Shown here piece by piece: positions 46,651-58,345 of a stretch of DNA of 64,000 nt. The position numbers and the translations under genes are program-made. The DNA is taken from positions 69,320,205 through 69,384,204 of the forward strand of contig NC_092862.1 in the NCBI RefSeq assembly GCF_032062135.1. The letters are read 5' to 3'. The DNA is from Pyxicephalus adspersus (lineage: Eukaryota > Chordata > Amphibia > Anura > Pyxicephalidae). Numbering within the stretch: the first letter of the stretch is position 1; the number at the start of each line of letters is the position of its first letter. Below the pieces are notes generated by a model. It was not told the origin of the DNA and made no database searches. It saw only the letters and a program-made list of their open reading frames with translations.

Positions 46651-48469
46651 ATCTTAACTGTCAAGAGATCCAAGACTATACTGGATACACCTAGTGATAA
46701 ACTTGAAAACCTTTTTAACTTTTTAGTTGCAAAAATAATAAGTTACTCATTGAACACAAACCCTTTACACTCATGTTGCTTTTTATTGTTTTATTGCTGA
46801 CTATTTTTTATGTTCCTACAAATAACGTCCTATGAAAAATAAGACAAGAGCAAATTTTAGAAGAAAAGGAATCCTGTTTGCTGGTGCTGCTGTTAAAGAT
46901 CTTCAATTTGTGGGTAGTACAATAAGAATGAATCATTAAGAGATGTCTGGCTAGTGAACCATTTCAAATGAAATGATAATAAAATCTAAGTGAATCCCAT
47001 TAAATATGATAGATGAACAAAATAGACACAGCCTAAAATAAATAATGAAAATATAATTTTATCTATTTTGCTTGTCCTTAAAATATGCCTCTGCTATTGT
47101 GACTATTATTTTCCTGACAAAACAGAAAACAAAACAAAACAAAAGCAGACATGGTAGAGTTTATTATTATATAGTTTAATCATTATGATTATAATAAAAT
47201 TAATTTCATAAAAATGTTTACATTGCAGAGCCTTGGCATTTGCCAGCACCATATTGTTATATCCTCATGTTTACCCTCATTTGAAATACCCTATATCACA
47301 CAATAAAGGCTATTTGCACATTTTACAGAATGTGAGGTCAACCTGTTCGGGCAATACTAAATATTAAAAAAAATAAATGTAAAATAAAAGAAAAAATAAA
47401 AGAATCCATAAAGGATAGAAAATTATACATATATATACTATAAACAATATAGTAAAAAAATAAACAATAAATAAAACAATTTGTTAACTCATCCTAAAAG
47501 TTTTCAAAAGTACTATTTTGTATACGTGTAAATTCAGGCGTTAAGGAAATGACTGCATTATAATTTGTGCTTACATTCATATAGTCAAGTTACATTCTTT
47601 AATACACAAATATGCATGTATTATGGAGTTACCCTTCAAACTATAAAGATATGGTGAAAAACCTTAGAATGCTACATTCCTTTTGGGATGATTTGTATTG
47701 TTTAGGTAGAAAACTGATTGTTCTCTGTGATTAAAGAATAAAGCGAGTCTTTGTTTATGTTCAACGTCTAATCGTGTGCAGTGAAAAAAAAAATAATCAA
47801 TTTTATCCTGAAAATTATTGAACAAAGAAATCTTTACTTTATTCACTAAACCTAAGTGAACATCTTACATGTCTTAGTAAATAAATATCAATATAGTGTA
47901 AATGATCTATTTTGTGGCCTCATTAAAGATCCAAACCTAATTTACATTTGAAAAACAGATCATAAAACATATGGAATCATTTGATTCTGAAAAGTATCTT
48001 CATGGGACAGATTTTCATTTGGATTTTTAGACTGAATAAAACGTTCCATAACACACAACATGAGCCCAATTTAGAAAGGACTTTTAAATTCTTTGTAGTT
48101 ATTGCTGGCCAGAACCAAGTTACATGTGTCACTGTGGATATTTAATATTCTCCATATGTCATAGCTATCTTTTTTTAAAAAAACAATCTACAAGTGCTTT
48201 TAATGTATTGCCACCTACGCAGTAAAGTATATCTGTGACTACTTTTTTTGTTCCCAGTGCTCAAGAAAGAAAAACCTTCTATCACTTAGCTATCAGCATA
48301 CAGTTTGTGAAAAGGCAAGTTGATACTTGTAACATATTTGAACAAGCAAATATTAGATCTTTTCTAATTTCTAAAGGTAAAGTTGTACTGTAAGGAAATA
48401 TACTTGAAAGAAAACATAAAGGGACATGTGACTTAATTTATTCAGTTAGTAACAAAAATATAAATAAAT
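46651..48469. other. AT-rich non-coding DNA
   Basis: No gene or repeat structure is recognised. Confidence 0.5.
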
Positions 48470-49355
48470 ATAATGATGTACTTTTGAAAACTAAGTACAC
48501 TCTTGCACCTTTAAGGAGAAACTTCCTCTTCTAGGCATTCTATAAACTGGCAACCAGTCTTTGCATTGACCCTGTAAAACTTTGACCACTCCAAGCAAAA
48601 CGTCTTTAGGTTTTCTTGTAAGTGCTGCCCATTTCAAATCCCTTCCACCAAATTTTCCTAGGATTCAAATCAGCATTTTAACTAGTCCAGTTCATAAACC
48701 TTAATTTTTTCTTGAGCCATTTGAGCTCTTTCTTGGTGAATTTCTTAGTGTGCTTAGAAATTTCTGGCAAACCTGCAGGTTAAAATGAGGACATTTCTTT
48801 AAGACTGACACCAACTGTTGCAAAAGTTACCTGCAGATTTGGCTTTACTTTCATATTTAGCTCTTGAGCTGAATTTGCTGGGCCAGCCAGTATTGGACCA
48901 ATTAGCAGTAATCTGAAATATATGTCACTTCTAGAATATTGTAATAACATTGGAATATACATTTCTCAAGTTTAGTTTGGCAATCATTTTAAATCACTTT
49001 CTAGACTTTTAAATATCACAGCCATCTTTATGAGGTCTTCAAAAGACTCTTTTGATCTTGACATGATTATGTTACACACATAGCACAGAAAAAACTAGAC
49101 TCTAGATGCCAAAGAATAAATACAACTTTTTTTACCTGTATACTACCTAAGAAGGTGCTAACCTCTGACACCTAATATGGAATGCCTGATTGTAATTATG
49201 TGTAATCAGAGTGGTAGGAAATCTGCATTTTCATTAATATGCATTATAATAATGGCACTGTTTGAATGTCAATCAGTTTGTTTGATTTAGGAATCTAATG
49301 TTTTTTAAAATGTTACCAAATTCTTAAGTTCCACTGGATTTTTAAGGCACCATTG
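48470..49355 (-). mobile_element. Tc1/mariner-like element remnant, minus strand
   Basis: On the minus strand a short ORF beginning near 49062 starts MSRSKESFEDLIKMAV, which resembles the N-terminal paired-like region of Tc1-type transposases. Other blocks (GGATTCAAATCAGCATTTTA, CTAGTCCAGTTCATAAACCT on the plus strand) are the familiar antisense face of vertebrate Tc1 elements. The reading frame is lost repeatedly. The right edge meets the L1 fragment near 49355, and the left edge is approximate. Confidence 0.6.
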
Positions 49356-49359
49356 ATAA

Positions 49360-50307
49360 TTAATTCTATCAGTTCTATCCAATTCTTTATTATATTCTTG
49401 CTGGCAGATATGGCACAAGATCAGTGGCACACAATTGTTAAATAGCCTCTCTTTCTTATTTCTTCCCTTTGGGGGTAATCAGGATCTCCCCCACTTAACA
49501 TCTTCTTCTATTTTGCAAGGATGGCCATCCTTTCCAATCGTCACCATCCAATACATTGATGGACTCTCTTTTGAGAAAGCAGCCACGGAGTACCATTTTA
49601 GGGGGTCAATGGTGTACATTTTTTTGCTAATGCAATCTTATACCTCAAAAGTTCTTAAATTCCTATCTGTAAATAATTGGAAAAATCCACTTGACACTTT
49701 ACAATTGAAGGGTACCCCTTCCAGGAAAGCAATTTCTGAAAATTATACATATATATTTATATATTATGCTCAAAATCCTGTTAAACTATTCTACCAGGAA
49801 AACTGGCATGTTAAATGAACAGAGCACTTTCCCACTAAGTCAGCAGAAGATGTTCTTCTTGCTTTCTCTAAAGCATGGAAAGTTTTCCCATTGGCTATGT
49901 ATAGGGAGCCTAAAGACCCTAAAGTGTTACATGGGGCGTATATTTCTCTGCACCATGCATGCCTAATGGGTTATAATCCTACTAGTAGGTGTCCCAAATG
50001 TACACATCAAAATGTGAATTTGTACCATGCTTTTTGGAACTGTCCGAGCATTAAAAGATTTTGGCATTCAGTGGCTTATTATGTTACTTCATCCTTGACC
50101 AATTATCTACCCTTAACATCTAAATGGGCAATTCTGGGTTCATTTGATTTGAATGGAGCAAGGATTACCAGAGGAAGCATAACTTTGTTATTTATTGTTT
50201 CTTTAGTGGCAAAAAAAATACAATACTGCATAAATGGACTGACTCAGTTCCACCCACATTATGTCTTTTTAGAGCAAAATTGGATCTTGTTTTTAAAATA
50301 TTTATAG
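49360..50307 (+). pseudogene. L1-type LINE ORF2, C-terminal region, single nonsense codon
   Basis: A continuous frame from ~49360 (NSLLYSCWQIWHKISGTQLL) to a TAA-type end at 50307 encodes ~315 residues. One in-frame TGA lies at 49816-49818. The second half reads KVLHGAYISLHHACLMGY, then CPKC and LYHAFWNCPSIKRFWHSV, the conserved C-P-K-C ... H-x-F-W-x-C zinc-knuckle-like region of L1-clade ORF2 proteins. RT and endonuclease domains are absent, as in the usual 5'-truncated LINE insertion. ORF2 would nick DNA and reverse-transcribe its own RNA at the target. Confidence 0.82.
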
Positions 50308-50503
50308 ATGTTAATTTATTCTTCAAATTGTAAACGCTGGTTTGTTTAACCCAACTGTTTATTTGGACTGTTCTAACAAACTGATGAAACTTTTTCTTTT
50401 ATAATGTTTGTAACCTTGTTTTTTTCCTGTTGTTAATTGTGTTTTTTTTTCTGTACTGTTATATATTTATACATCCATCAATAAAAATTATTAAAAAAAA
50501 AAA
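50308..50503 (+). other. L1 3' UTR, poly(A) signal and A-tail
   Basis: A ~170-bp T-rich 3' UTR leads to AATAAA (50480-50485) and an A run (50493-50503), which marks the 3' end of the LINE insertion. The 5' partner of any target duplication was not found at 49355. Confidence 0.75.
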
Positions 50504-50524
50504 CATAGAAATGTATCAATTTTT

Positions 50525-50580
50525 TTCCAGTTTCTTTTCGACGCATTTCACAGGATTCGCTTCCTCAGAAAAACTTAAGA
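50525..50580 (-). repeat. Minus-strand copy of the GAGGAAGCG...GAAATGCGTCG motif
   Basis: The minus strand reads TCTGAGGAAGCGAATCCTGT followed by GAAATGCGTCGAAAAG. Confidence 0.6.
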
Positions 50581-51040
50581 AATTATTTTAGTAACACACT
50601 CTCATCTGGTAGTATAGCTTCCACATTCTAGACAGAAGATGTAAGCTTGTGGTATTTCTTCCCCAGCTCCAGCACCGTAGGCATTTCAGACTTTGCATGC
50701 TGAATGTGTGATAAGCAACAGAAAAAATGTTATAGTGTAGTTTATATTATTAGAAACAAACAAAAATAACAAATATCAAGCTCACTCAGATAGCATTATT
50801 TTCATTTCATATTAAGGTTTCATGCAGTGGTATTACCTTCCAATTTTTTGCTAGGTATAGAAGCTACAAAATGGCATTTCTCATTGACGTCATCATAATT
50901 TATGATCCACAAAGGTATCAAAAACTTATTTCTTTCCTTTAAATAATTTTACTATCCATTGCAATTTTACAGGTACTACCTGTAAGCATTTTGCCCGATA
51001 TAGGCACACTAGCAGAATTGTATTAAGTGATAATCCACAA
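50581..51040. other. Non-coding DNA
   Basis: No gene is recognised. Confidence 0.4.
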
Positions 51041-51207
51041 TACGGTGGTACATGTATACATTGGTAAACCCCACAAAAGATGTAGTAAGAGGGAGATTTC
51101 ATAAGATAATGATTGCCTGATTGAAGAGGCTGAAAACAAGTAATCCAGAAAAGGAATCTCTTCCTTTTCTTCCATGGAGTTTACCAGCGCATACATGTAC
51201 CACCGTA
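51041..51207. repeat. Inverted-repeat unit, 29-bp arms with 3 mismatches
   Basis: TACGGTGGTACATGTATACA at 51041 is mirrored by TACATGTACCACCGTA ending at 51207, with GGTAAAC/GTTTACC at the inner ends. Confidence 0.85.
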
Positions 51208-51235
51208 TCAGGGATTACAAGTCAGCTAGCGTGCG

Positions 51236-51280
51236 ATTACCCCTGAGGAAGCCTACACTGGGCAAAAAGCGTTGGGTAGT
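51236..51280 (+). repeat. Plus-strand copy of the CCTGAGGAAG...GCGTTGGG motif
   Basis: CCCCTGAGGAAGCCTACACT followed by GGGCAAAAAGCGTTGGG matches the 12774 copy closely (CCTGAAGAAGCC.TAC). Confidence 0.6.
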
Positions 51281-52799
51281 ACTGTCACACGTAGGTGAAC
51301 TACTAGTGGAAAAATGCTGATGTTGGATATATAGGGCAAAATATTGCTCATCAAACTTTGCACACTGGTTAGTTGTGAATTGTCTAATGCCACCTAGATG
51401 GCCATAAGTACAACTACCTTGAACTATGTGTGATAATGCTGCTGTATTTGGTGTGCTGCAATTTTTGTGAGTGTTGTCAAATTCTTTGTTAAATTGTAAA
51501 TTAACAGGTTTAATGTCCCTGTTTAAGTTGTGGGGAGTGTGGCTTTTTACAAACGATTTGGTGATGAGGTAGTAATAAGAAAAAAAGTAAAGGATTTTCA
51601 GCTGGGAGACCTTTAGACTGAACAAAAGACTAAAGAAAAGTCCTATGAGTCTCCTATGAACATAAGGAATTTAGTTAAAAGCTCTATGTTTGAGCTGAAC
51701 TGGAGAGCTGCAGTGACCCCATTACTACATCAATCCCTAACATCTATATATATATTGTTGGATGGTGTCTATAATGCACACAGTTAGGGCAAATAGTTGG
51801 AAGTCCTAACAACCCACAGTCTCAGCCCAGGACCCACAGCAGCTGCTGAAATCTGGTGCAATTTGGTGCATCAAGTTATCCAGTATCTTTTAAAGGAAAA
51901 GCATAGTTATGTGAATGACACCTCCAGCTCCAAATGGCTTTCAGGCTCAGATAACTGGTGGCAAAAAGATAGTATAGAAAGAAAAATATAGAGGAAAATG
52001 TAGTGGTATAGAAAAATACAGTTAGAGGCATATTATATTGCAAGTTGTAATTAATGGTTGAGGTTTGCAAGCAATATAGCAAAGCTTAGAGCATGCAGAT
52101 ATATAGACAGAAGTGGGAATGAACCAAACTCCAGGCTCAAACTACAATCAACAGAATATGAAAACAAATGAGGTACATTAAAATGGACAGCACATATATT
52201 TGTGTTTAGAAGAAATATTGTTTGTTCTTTCTTATTATTTTGAAATGACAAAAAATATAGCTCTTCATAGAATAACACTGAACTTGTTAAAATTCACAAT
52301 GCTGAGAGTCAGTGAAAGAACATGCAAAAAAATCTGGTTATTGATATGACAGAAATTCATAGTAGCAAGCTTGTCAGTGTAACTTTTACTCTTGGTTTCT
52401 GAAGTCAAAGCATCAGGAAAAATATAAACATATGATGGCAAGAAAAACAAGTACGCACAATTCTGAAATTTATATTTTTTAAATAAATTGGTTAGATTTC
52501 ATCACTGTACCTGTCTTCTTATTTTGTACTTAGGGTAGTCATGCAGTCAACATACAGTTTCTCACATTTTTTACAAGACATGAGGATAAGCAAAACTTGA
52601 AATCTGCATTTCATACACTCAAATATGAAATACAGTTAGTTTATACTGTATTAAATTATGGTGTAAAGTTACACTTAAATTAAGTTTCTGGGACAAAGCA
52701 TGACAAAGATGAACAAAAAACTATTTTTTTGGGGTAAAATTTTATACATTTTTTGTGACAGTGAAAAAGAAAACAAATATAACTACAATTTTGTTTAAG
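51281..52799. other. AT-rich non-coding DNA
   Basis: No gene is supported. The 136-codon minus ORF at 51215-51625 has no recognisable motif. Confidence 0.45.
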
Positions 52800-52849
52800 T
52801 ATTTTTTGTAAACAAGCAGTCTAGGTGAAACTTTGCACCTATCACAGGT

Positions 52850-53600
52850 AACTTGCCCACTCTTTCTAAGCAAACTTCCAGCTGTGTCAGTGGGTTTTCC
52901 CAAGACTGCATGTTTTAGTACTTTGCATTAATATCTAATAGGATTCAAATCAGGGCTCACATAAGGCCATTTTAGAATTTTCCTATGTTTTGTTCTTAGC
53001 TCTTCTTGTTCTTGGATGCTTTTTTTTCTGCTGGAAAATCAATCACCTGCAACAAATACAGCATTTTCTGACTTTGGGCAGTATCTTTTACTCCAGGTTG
53101 TCTTGAGAATTCATTGTTGCTCAGAGCATCCTATGCCAGATGCAGCAAAGCAGCCCTGAAAGCATAACCAAGCCTTCTTCATACTTTGGTACAGTAGGTA
53201 TGGTGTTCTTTTCTTTAAAAACTTAACTTTGTTCATCTGCGGATTCAGAGCTCATATGAAAAGGCTCCAGTTTTGTCTCATCTGCATGAAGGAGATTCTC
53301 GGGGAAGCATTGTGGCTTGTAAATGTAATTTAGCAAAATCCAGTCAAACGTTTTAATATTTTTTTTAACAGTAGAATCTGCCTTCTTTTCATCTTCTTGC
53401 TTTCTTGCATTAAGCTCAGTCAATAAAAAGTGTCAAATGGTGCATGCAGACATTGATGGACTTTGACCTTGGAATTCAGCTTGTATCTCTTTGAAAACTG
53501 CCTTTGACTTTTTGTCGACCAATTCTAACATTTTATTTTATACTTTTGGGATCAATTTTCCTTTTGTAGAATTGTCCAGGGAAGTTGGATGCAGTCTATG
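52850..53600 (-). pseudogene. Tc1-like transposase, minus strand, degenerate
   Basis: On the minus strand I read QCFPENLLHADETKLEPF (~53270-53320), matching the W-S-D-E-T-K-I/F segment with a catalytic Asp. NTIPTVPKYEEG follows (NTVPTVKHGGG block), then IFQQKKKHPRTRR (W-V-F-Q-Q-D-N-D-P-K-H block, second Asp lost). The final block appears frameshifted, as CEP and FESY where relatives have SPDLNPI. Stops and frameshifts interrupt it throughout. It would have been a DD34E cut-and-paste transposase. Terminal repeats were not identified. Confidence 0.82.
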
Positions 53601-54499
53601 GATTGTATATCTTAATTATGCTTGCAACTATTATCACACAAGCATCAAGATTTTTGAAATTTGGCCCTTTAGCATATACCATTAACATACTTGCCTATAA
53701 ATTTCTCACTTCCTTTCTCATATTTATGTTTATGTTGTAGGACGGATTGTAGGATTGGGGACATATGTGGTACTAATTTAGGAAAACAGCTAGTTAAAAA
53801 AAAATCCTCCCTATACAATTATTTATGTATTGTTTTTTTAGGTGTTCAGACCATTTTTAAAAATCTTTGAAGCAAGATCTTATTTTCACATAAGGTTTGC
53901 TTTACTGAAAGACTCATCAGTTTTATTGTTGTCCTGTTGAGGTTTTTATGTTTTTTTGTATTATTTGTAAAGCCCGGAGCATGGTATTGTTACCAAAATT
54001 GCTGTGGGAGAAGGGGGGGGGGGATTCAAAGACATTTTCAGAAATCTGTTCCACAAGTCTATAAAGTCTCCTGATGATAGTTGGAGGTCATTGCAAACCC
54101 CCTAAACAAGCCAGTGGGGGTAACTTGCAACCAAATTTAGCTCATTACCATCCTATTAGTTTGATCAACAACATATTATTGTTCTCATTGAGTGTAAATT
54201 GGTAACATTTTGGTAAAATTGGTACAAATTATTGTGACACTTTCATTAATTAACAAAGTTCACTCTCAATAAACTTTGTATTGTATACAAATAGGAAACA
54301 CTTGCTGGCAACATTGTAGCAAATTAATACACATAAATAATCTGGAGTTTCCCCTTTATATTGATGCCAGCCCTTGGGTCATGACTGGCCAGAAACAAAT
54401 GGGGGGGGGGGGGCAACTAGTATCACAATACCATCATGCCCACCCCCATCCCATCTGAACATGCCATACTTCTATGCTTCCTCAACAGTGGAAGGAGGC
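53601..54499. other. Non-coding DNA with poly(G) tracts
   Basis: G runs at ~54014-54025 and 54400-54413. Part may be the 5' non-coding portion of the Tc1 copy. Confidence 0.4.
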
Positions 54500-54575
54500 A
54501 TACATAAATAAATAATATTAATAAACAATATACCACCAACATATTACGCAGCTCTGTACTCTAAATAGTGATAAG
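54500..54575 (-). repeat. SINE-tail-like repeat, antisense fragment
   Basis: An AATAATATTAATAAACAATA run followed by CCAACATATTACGCAGCTCT matches the antisense tail of the 60.3-kb SINE and the copy at 5207. Confidence 0.6.
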
Positions 54576-54704
54576 GCATAAAGCATTTTCATTAGTTGTA
54601 AACTTTAAGGTTGCAAGGGAACCAATACATTTGTTCGCAGCTGTATGTTTATATTGTTAGTCCTATGTGCAGCTTCAGACAATGGGCATGATTTTTTTTA
54701 TTAA

Positions 54705-54920
54705 CTTCCCTGGCGGTAACCCCAAGTGTGGCTGTGTGGCTCAGGGTAGCTAAAAACATAAAAAATAAACATTTACCTGGTCCCACCGGCGTCCTCCAGT
54801 GTCCTGCCCAGTGGATCCCATCCTTGGACCACGTCCTCTTCCTCTAATCTGTACCTCGCTGAGTGCTCTGACGTACCTCAGGAGTGCTTGTCGGGAATTT
54901 CAAATTATTTTGTATTGGAT

Positions 54921-54963
<43 letters not shown>

Positions 54964-55062
54964 TACTGTTCAGTTATATTACAGGCTTCAGTATTTTATT
55001 GCACCCCTGTTTTAACAGGTTTTTGTGTTTTTTTATTTGAAGTTTATTAAGTTTATTATTTA
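54705..55062. mobile_element. TTAA MITE, second copy, right end lost
   Basis: TTAA at 54701-54704 precedes CTTCCCTGGCGGTAACC. The sequence is collinear with 17506 onward (GGCTCAGGGTAGCTAAAAAC, TTACCTGGTCCCA, GGGAATTTCAAATTATTT). It keeps only the left half of the internal palindrome (TTTTGTATTGGATTGCATAT), then an (AT)n run at ~54925-54960, and ends where the palindromic repeat at 55065 begins. Confidence 0.78.
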
Positions 55063-55064
55063 TT

Positions 55065-55235
55065 AGTGAATCTGGGTGATCCAGCAAACCAGGAATGCAT
55101 CTGGCCCTGGACAGAAAACATGTGCTAACAGATAGCAAATTACTTTTAAGAAATTTATTCCAGGTTTGCTGGATCACCCAGCTTCACTGATGAAAGTGTA
55201 TTCTCTCCAGCCTTGGAGAGCTTTAATAAATCAGG
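55065..55235. repeat. Palindromic dispersed repeat, 26-bp arms, 1 mismatch
   Basis: AGTGAATCTGGGTGATCCAG at 55065 and its mirror CTGGATCACCCAGCTTCACT ending at 55188 enclose ~72 nt. The right flank TCCAGCCTTGGAGAGCTTTA then AATAAATCAGGCCC recurs at 30835-30937. Confidence 0.82.
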
Positions 55236-56711
55236 CCCGATGTGAGTATATTTTACTATAAATATTAAGTGGTTAAAATATTTCCTTTTCATCTTTATAA
55301 TTTCTGCTTTAATGTTTATCAGTGTGTGTTGTGCCTCAACAGAATAAATTCAAGTTGTAGCATTGGTATACTCATAACAAGTTATCATTCCATTCACTGT
55401 GCCCCCAAATTGCCTACCCATTGTCCTTGTCCTAAGCTATTTCTCTATTATTGAAATCATTTTCTACAACAAACAAACAAATATACTTGACCTTAGGTGG
55501 GCTAAAAACAAAATACCTTTATGTTGGAATAACAATATTTCAGTTAAAATGTCCTTCTTTATATACTCAATTTTATTATGCTCTAACAGCTGTGCCCTGT
55601 GCTTAAGTCTTTCCAATGTGACAAAAGCAGAGTTCATATAACAAATGCTCCCATCTTCCAAGTGCCATCAGTTGAATTCTCTCTTCATTCTGTACAAATA
55701 ACCAATTTATGCCCATTAGGGATACACACATGGCCTATTTTAAAAAGGAGTTTCTCCAACCTTTGACACCACCAATTAGCACAGACATACACCTTTAAGT
55801 CATTCTTAGTATGCTCCAATGCGTTCCTGGCAAATACTTTAACATGAAAGATAAGTACTGTTCTATTTTTATTAATCTAACAATAACACAGTGCCCAGGT
55901 TGGCATTTTTATGTAAGAATGTGTCGTAGCAATCAAAAATAGAACAAAATAAAAGCATTTTAGTAATAAAATGTAATAGTGAATATTTAGTCTACACACT
56001 GTCATATGACACTGTGAAATGTCATTCACGTATTAACTATCCCTATGTGCTAACCTTCAGGGCAGGACATGCTATTCTGAAATCTATAAGCAGCTGTTTG
56101 CTGTCGCTCACCCCACTAAGGCTGTGCGGAGTTTCAGTATCAAGCTGTCAAATAAACAAATACAGAAATATGATACTATTAAACACTTTCTATTTACATT
56201 TCTCTTTGGCACATACAACAATTATGAAACAGAACATCAAACAGTGATGGCTTAGCACTCTTACTGTGAACAAATCACAACAAACCAAATCATTAAAAAT
56301 ATAATATTTTCAAATACATAATCTATTCAAGTAGTCAACCGGACATGTACCACAGTAAGATCAGTCAGAAACAAAGGAATGTCAATTTAATGTTGCTGTG
56401 TTGTAATTCTTGACTTTTTGATTATGTGATACTTGATGAAAGGTGACATGCTACTTAAAAAATATTCATTGTTAGTGAAACAATCACTGTTATTTAAATG
56501 CATATGAAAGATTCACCTGCTGCTATGTTGGGGACTGTCTCGTGAGGGTCTTCAATTGTGGAGTTGTTTGAATTTGGGTTAAAGACAAATTCAACCAGAA
56601 CATTTAGTTTGGTTGTACAATAAACTAATCATCCCATATTAAAAGTCTGAAATAGAAATAGGATGTTTTAGGGGGTCAAGAACTGTTGTTTGGTATGGCT
56701 ATAGGGACTAA
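55236..56711. other. AT-rich non-coding DNA
   Basis: No gene or repeat structure is recognised. Confidence 0.45.
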
Positions 56712-57185
56712 AGGTAGTCCCCGGCATACATACGAGATAGGGGCTGTAGGTTTGTTCTTAAGTTGAATTTGTATGTAAGGCAGAACAGGTACATTGTTTT
56801 ATTAAATGCAATTAGGACAAATGTTTGTCTCAACAAATTATTATTACATATTATTAGGCAGCGTGGTGTCAGTTACTGTATAAAATCCTCACTGTGAGTT
56901 TATCACAAAGCAAAAAAAAAATTGTTATGGAGCTTAGACATTCACTAACTTCTGGAGCAAGCTGTGCTTTGATATCAAAAAAGAAACAACTGCAGAGTTT
57001 GTCTTGGTCATTAACCAGCTGAGCGTTACACTGGGGTCTAGATTTCTGTACCAAAAGTGATCCAGTGTTTCATGGTTTTTTTTTTTAATTGTAGACCTGT
57101 AACTTACAGAAATATGTCCGAAAGGGGTTCTAGTAGATAATATGAATATAAAAAATGTATTTACTTTTATTTTTTTTTAATTTTT

Positions 57186-57611
57186 TTGTATTGGATTGGA
57201 TACCGGCGTTTGTATTCAATCCAATACAAAATGAGCGTTTGAATTTACCAGTTATGTACTTTGTATTAATTTTATATTATTTTGTATTGGATTGGATACG
57301 CAAGTTTGTATCCAATCCAATACAAAATATAAATTTGAATTTCCAAGTTATTTACTTTTTTTTAATTTTTTGTATTGGATTGGATACGCAAGTTTGTATC
57401 TAATCAAATACAAAATATAAATTTGAATTTCCAAGTTATTTACTTTTATTTTATTTTTTTTTTATTTTTTGTATTGGATTGGATACAGGAGTTTGTATTC
57501 AATCCAATACAAAATGACAGTTTGAATTTACCAATTACAAACTTTGTATTTATTTGAATTATTTTGCATTGGATTGAATACAGGAGTTTGTATTGAATCC
57601 AATACAAAATG
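57186..57611. repeat. Tandem array of palindromes, ~94-bp period, five copies
   Basis: Each unit has TTTGTATTGGATTGGATAC, a short centre such as CGCAAG or CAGGAG, then TTTGTATCCAATCCAATAC and AAAAT. An AATTT(A/C)C-containing spacer ends each unit. Units begin at about 57186, 57281, 57369, 57469 and 57563. Confidence 0.92.
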
Positions 57612-57753
57612 AATGAATGAGTTTCTATTTGAATTTCCCGCACACGCGCCGACGTCATCACGCACTCAGAAGCCTTCCGTTTTTTTTTCTCCGCCGGACG
57701 GCTTCTCGCTTCAGAGATCATCCGGCGCTGGACGAAGACGGACGTGGACGATC

Positions 57754-57890
57754 AGCGGGACCAGGTAAGATGCCGGCCGGTATCTTGTGTTCAGCCGGCC
57801 GGTATCTTGTGTTCCGCCGGCCGGGCGGCAGATCGCAAGATGCCGGGCGGCGGAACACAAGATACCGGCCGGCATCTTACCGGTCCCGCT
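57754..57890. repeat. Long GC-rich palindrome, ~38-bp arms
   Basis: AGCGGGACCAGGTAAGATGC leads the left arm (57754-57792), mirrored at 57853-57890 with one 1-base gap. The left side has an extra 22-bp duplication (GCCGGCCGGTATCTTGTGTT twice), and the loop side has related GGCCGGGCGGCAGATCGC sequence. Confidence 0.9.
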
Positions 57891-57940
57891 GGCACCCGAC
57901 GCTGGAGAGGGAGATCGACGGACGACGATGGACGGAGGAC

Positions 57941-57987
57941 GACGCTGGAATAGGAAAACGACGCTGGAATAGGAAAACGACGCTGGA
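57941..57987. repeat. 19-bp direct repeat, 2.5 copies
   Basis: GACGCTGGAATAGGAAAAC occurs twice in tandem, followed by a partial third copy. Confidence 0.95.
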
Positions 57988-58345
57988 TGTGCACAGCGGG
58001 ACCATGGAGGTAAGGATGTGACAAAAATACGGGGTTAACCATCCTAGCCATTTTTTTTTGCCCGACCTTCGTACGGGCATAACGGCTAGGTGGTTAAACA
58101 GTTACAAGAGGCTGCAGAAAGAGCTCAGTCCCTTAAGATCACCCACAACCTCCAAGCCTCAGTTCTGCAAAGGAGCGAGCAGGGAAGCCCTGTTTGTATC
58201 TAGCAGGCATCCGTATGTCCCATGTCCTTAACCCAGGAACAACCTGTACGTGGAAGCTCAGTGGTATTGTCCTTGCAGGACATTATAATCTTACTGCTAG
58301 AAGGGCTCATGTAAGGCAGGGACTGTATTTTTGATATATAGGATT

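Larger units (their letters stand above)
57015..58093. mobile_element. TTAA-flanked MITE with amplified internal palindrome
   Basis: TTAA at 57011-57014 and 58094-58097 bracket a 1079-bp element starting CCAGCTGAGCGTTACAC and ending GCATAACGGCTAGGTGG; the ends are imperfect inverted repeats. The interior holds a five-copy palindromic array (57186-57611), a GC-rich long palindrome (57754-57890) and a 19-bp direct repeat (57941-57987). It is related to the elements at 17506 and 54705 by termini and by the TATTGGATT.CAATACAAAA palindrome. The 134-codon ORF across the GC-rich part appears incidental. Confidence 0.85.
56712..58345 (+). mobile_element. Dispersed repeat split by a TTAA MITE
   Basis: GTAGTCCCCGGCATACATAC, TTGTTCTTAAGTTGAATTTG and AGGCAGAACAGGTACATT (56712-56800) are a repeat head that I recognise as common in frog genomes. 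It runs to GTCTTGGTCATTAA at 57014 and seems to resume after 58097 with ACAGTTACAAGAGGCTGCAG. The two sides meet at a single TTAA, as expected if a MITE had inserted. The right limit and class are uncertain. Confidence 0.5.

Noticed and set aside
51215..51625. 136-codon minus-strand ORF overlapping the GAGGAAG motif
   Set aside because: No conserved domain; it overlaps a dispersed repeat motif and has no coding-like pattern.
57617..58021. 134-codon Arg-rich ORF in GC-rich DNA
   Set aside because: It crosses the palindrome and direct repeats of a MITE, and overlapping ORFs occur in other frames; composition explains it.
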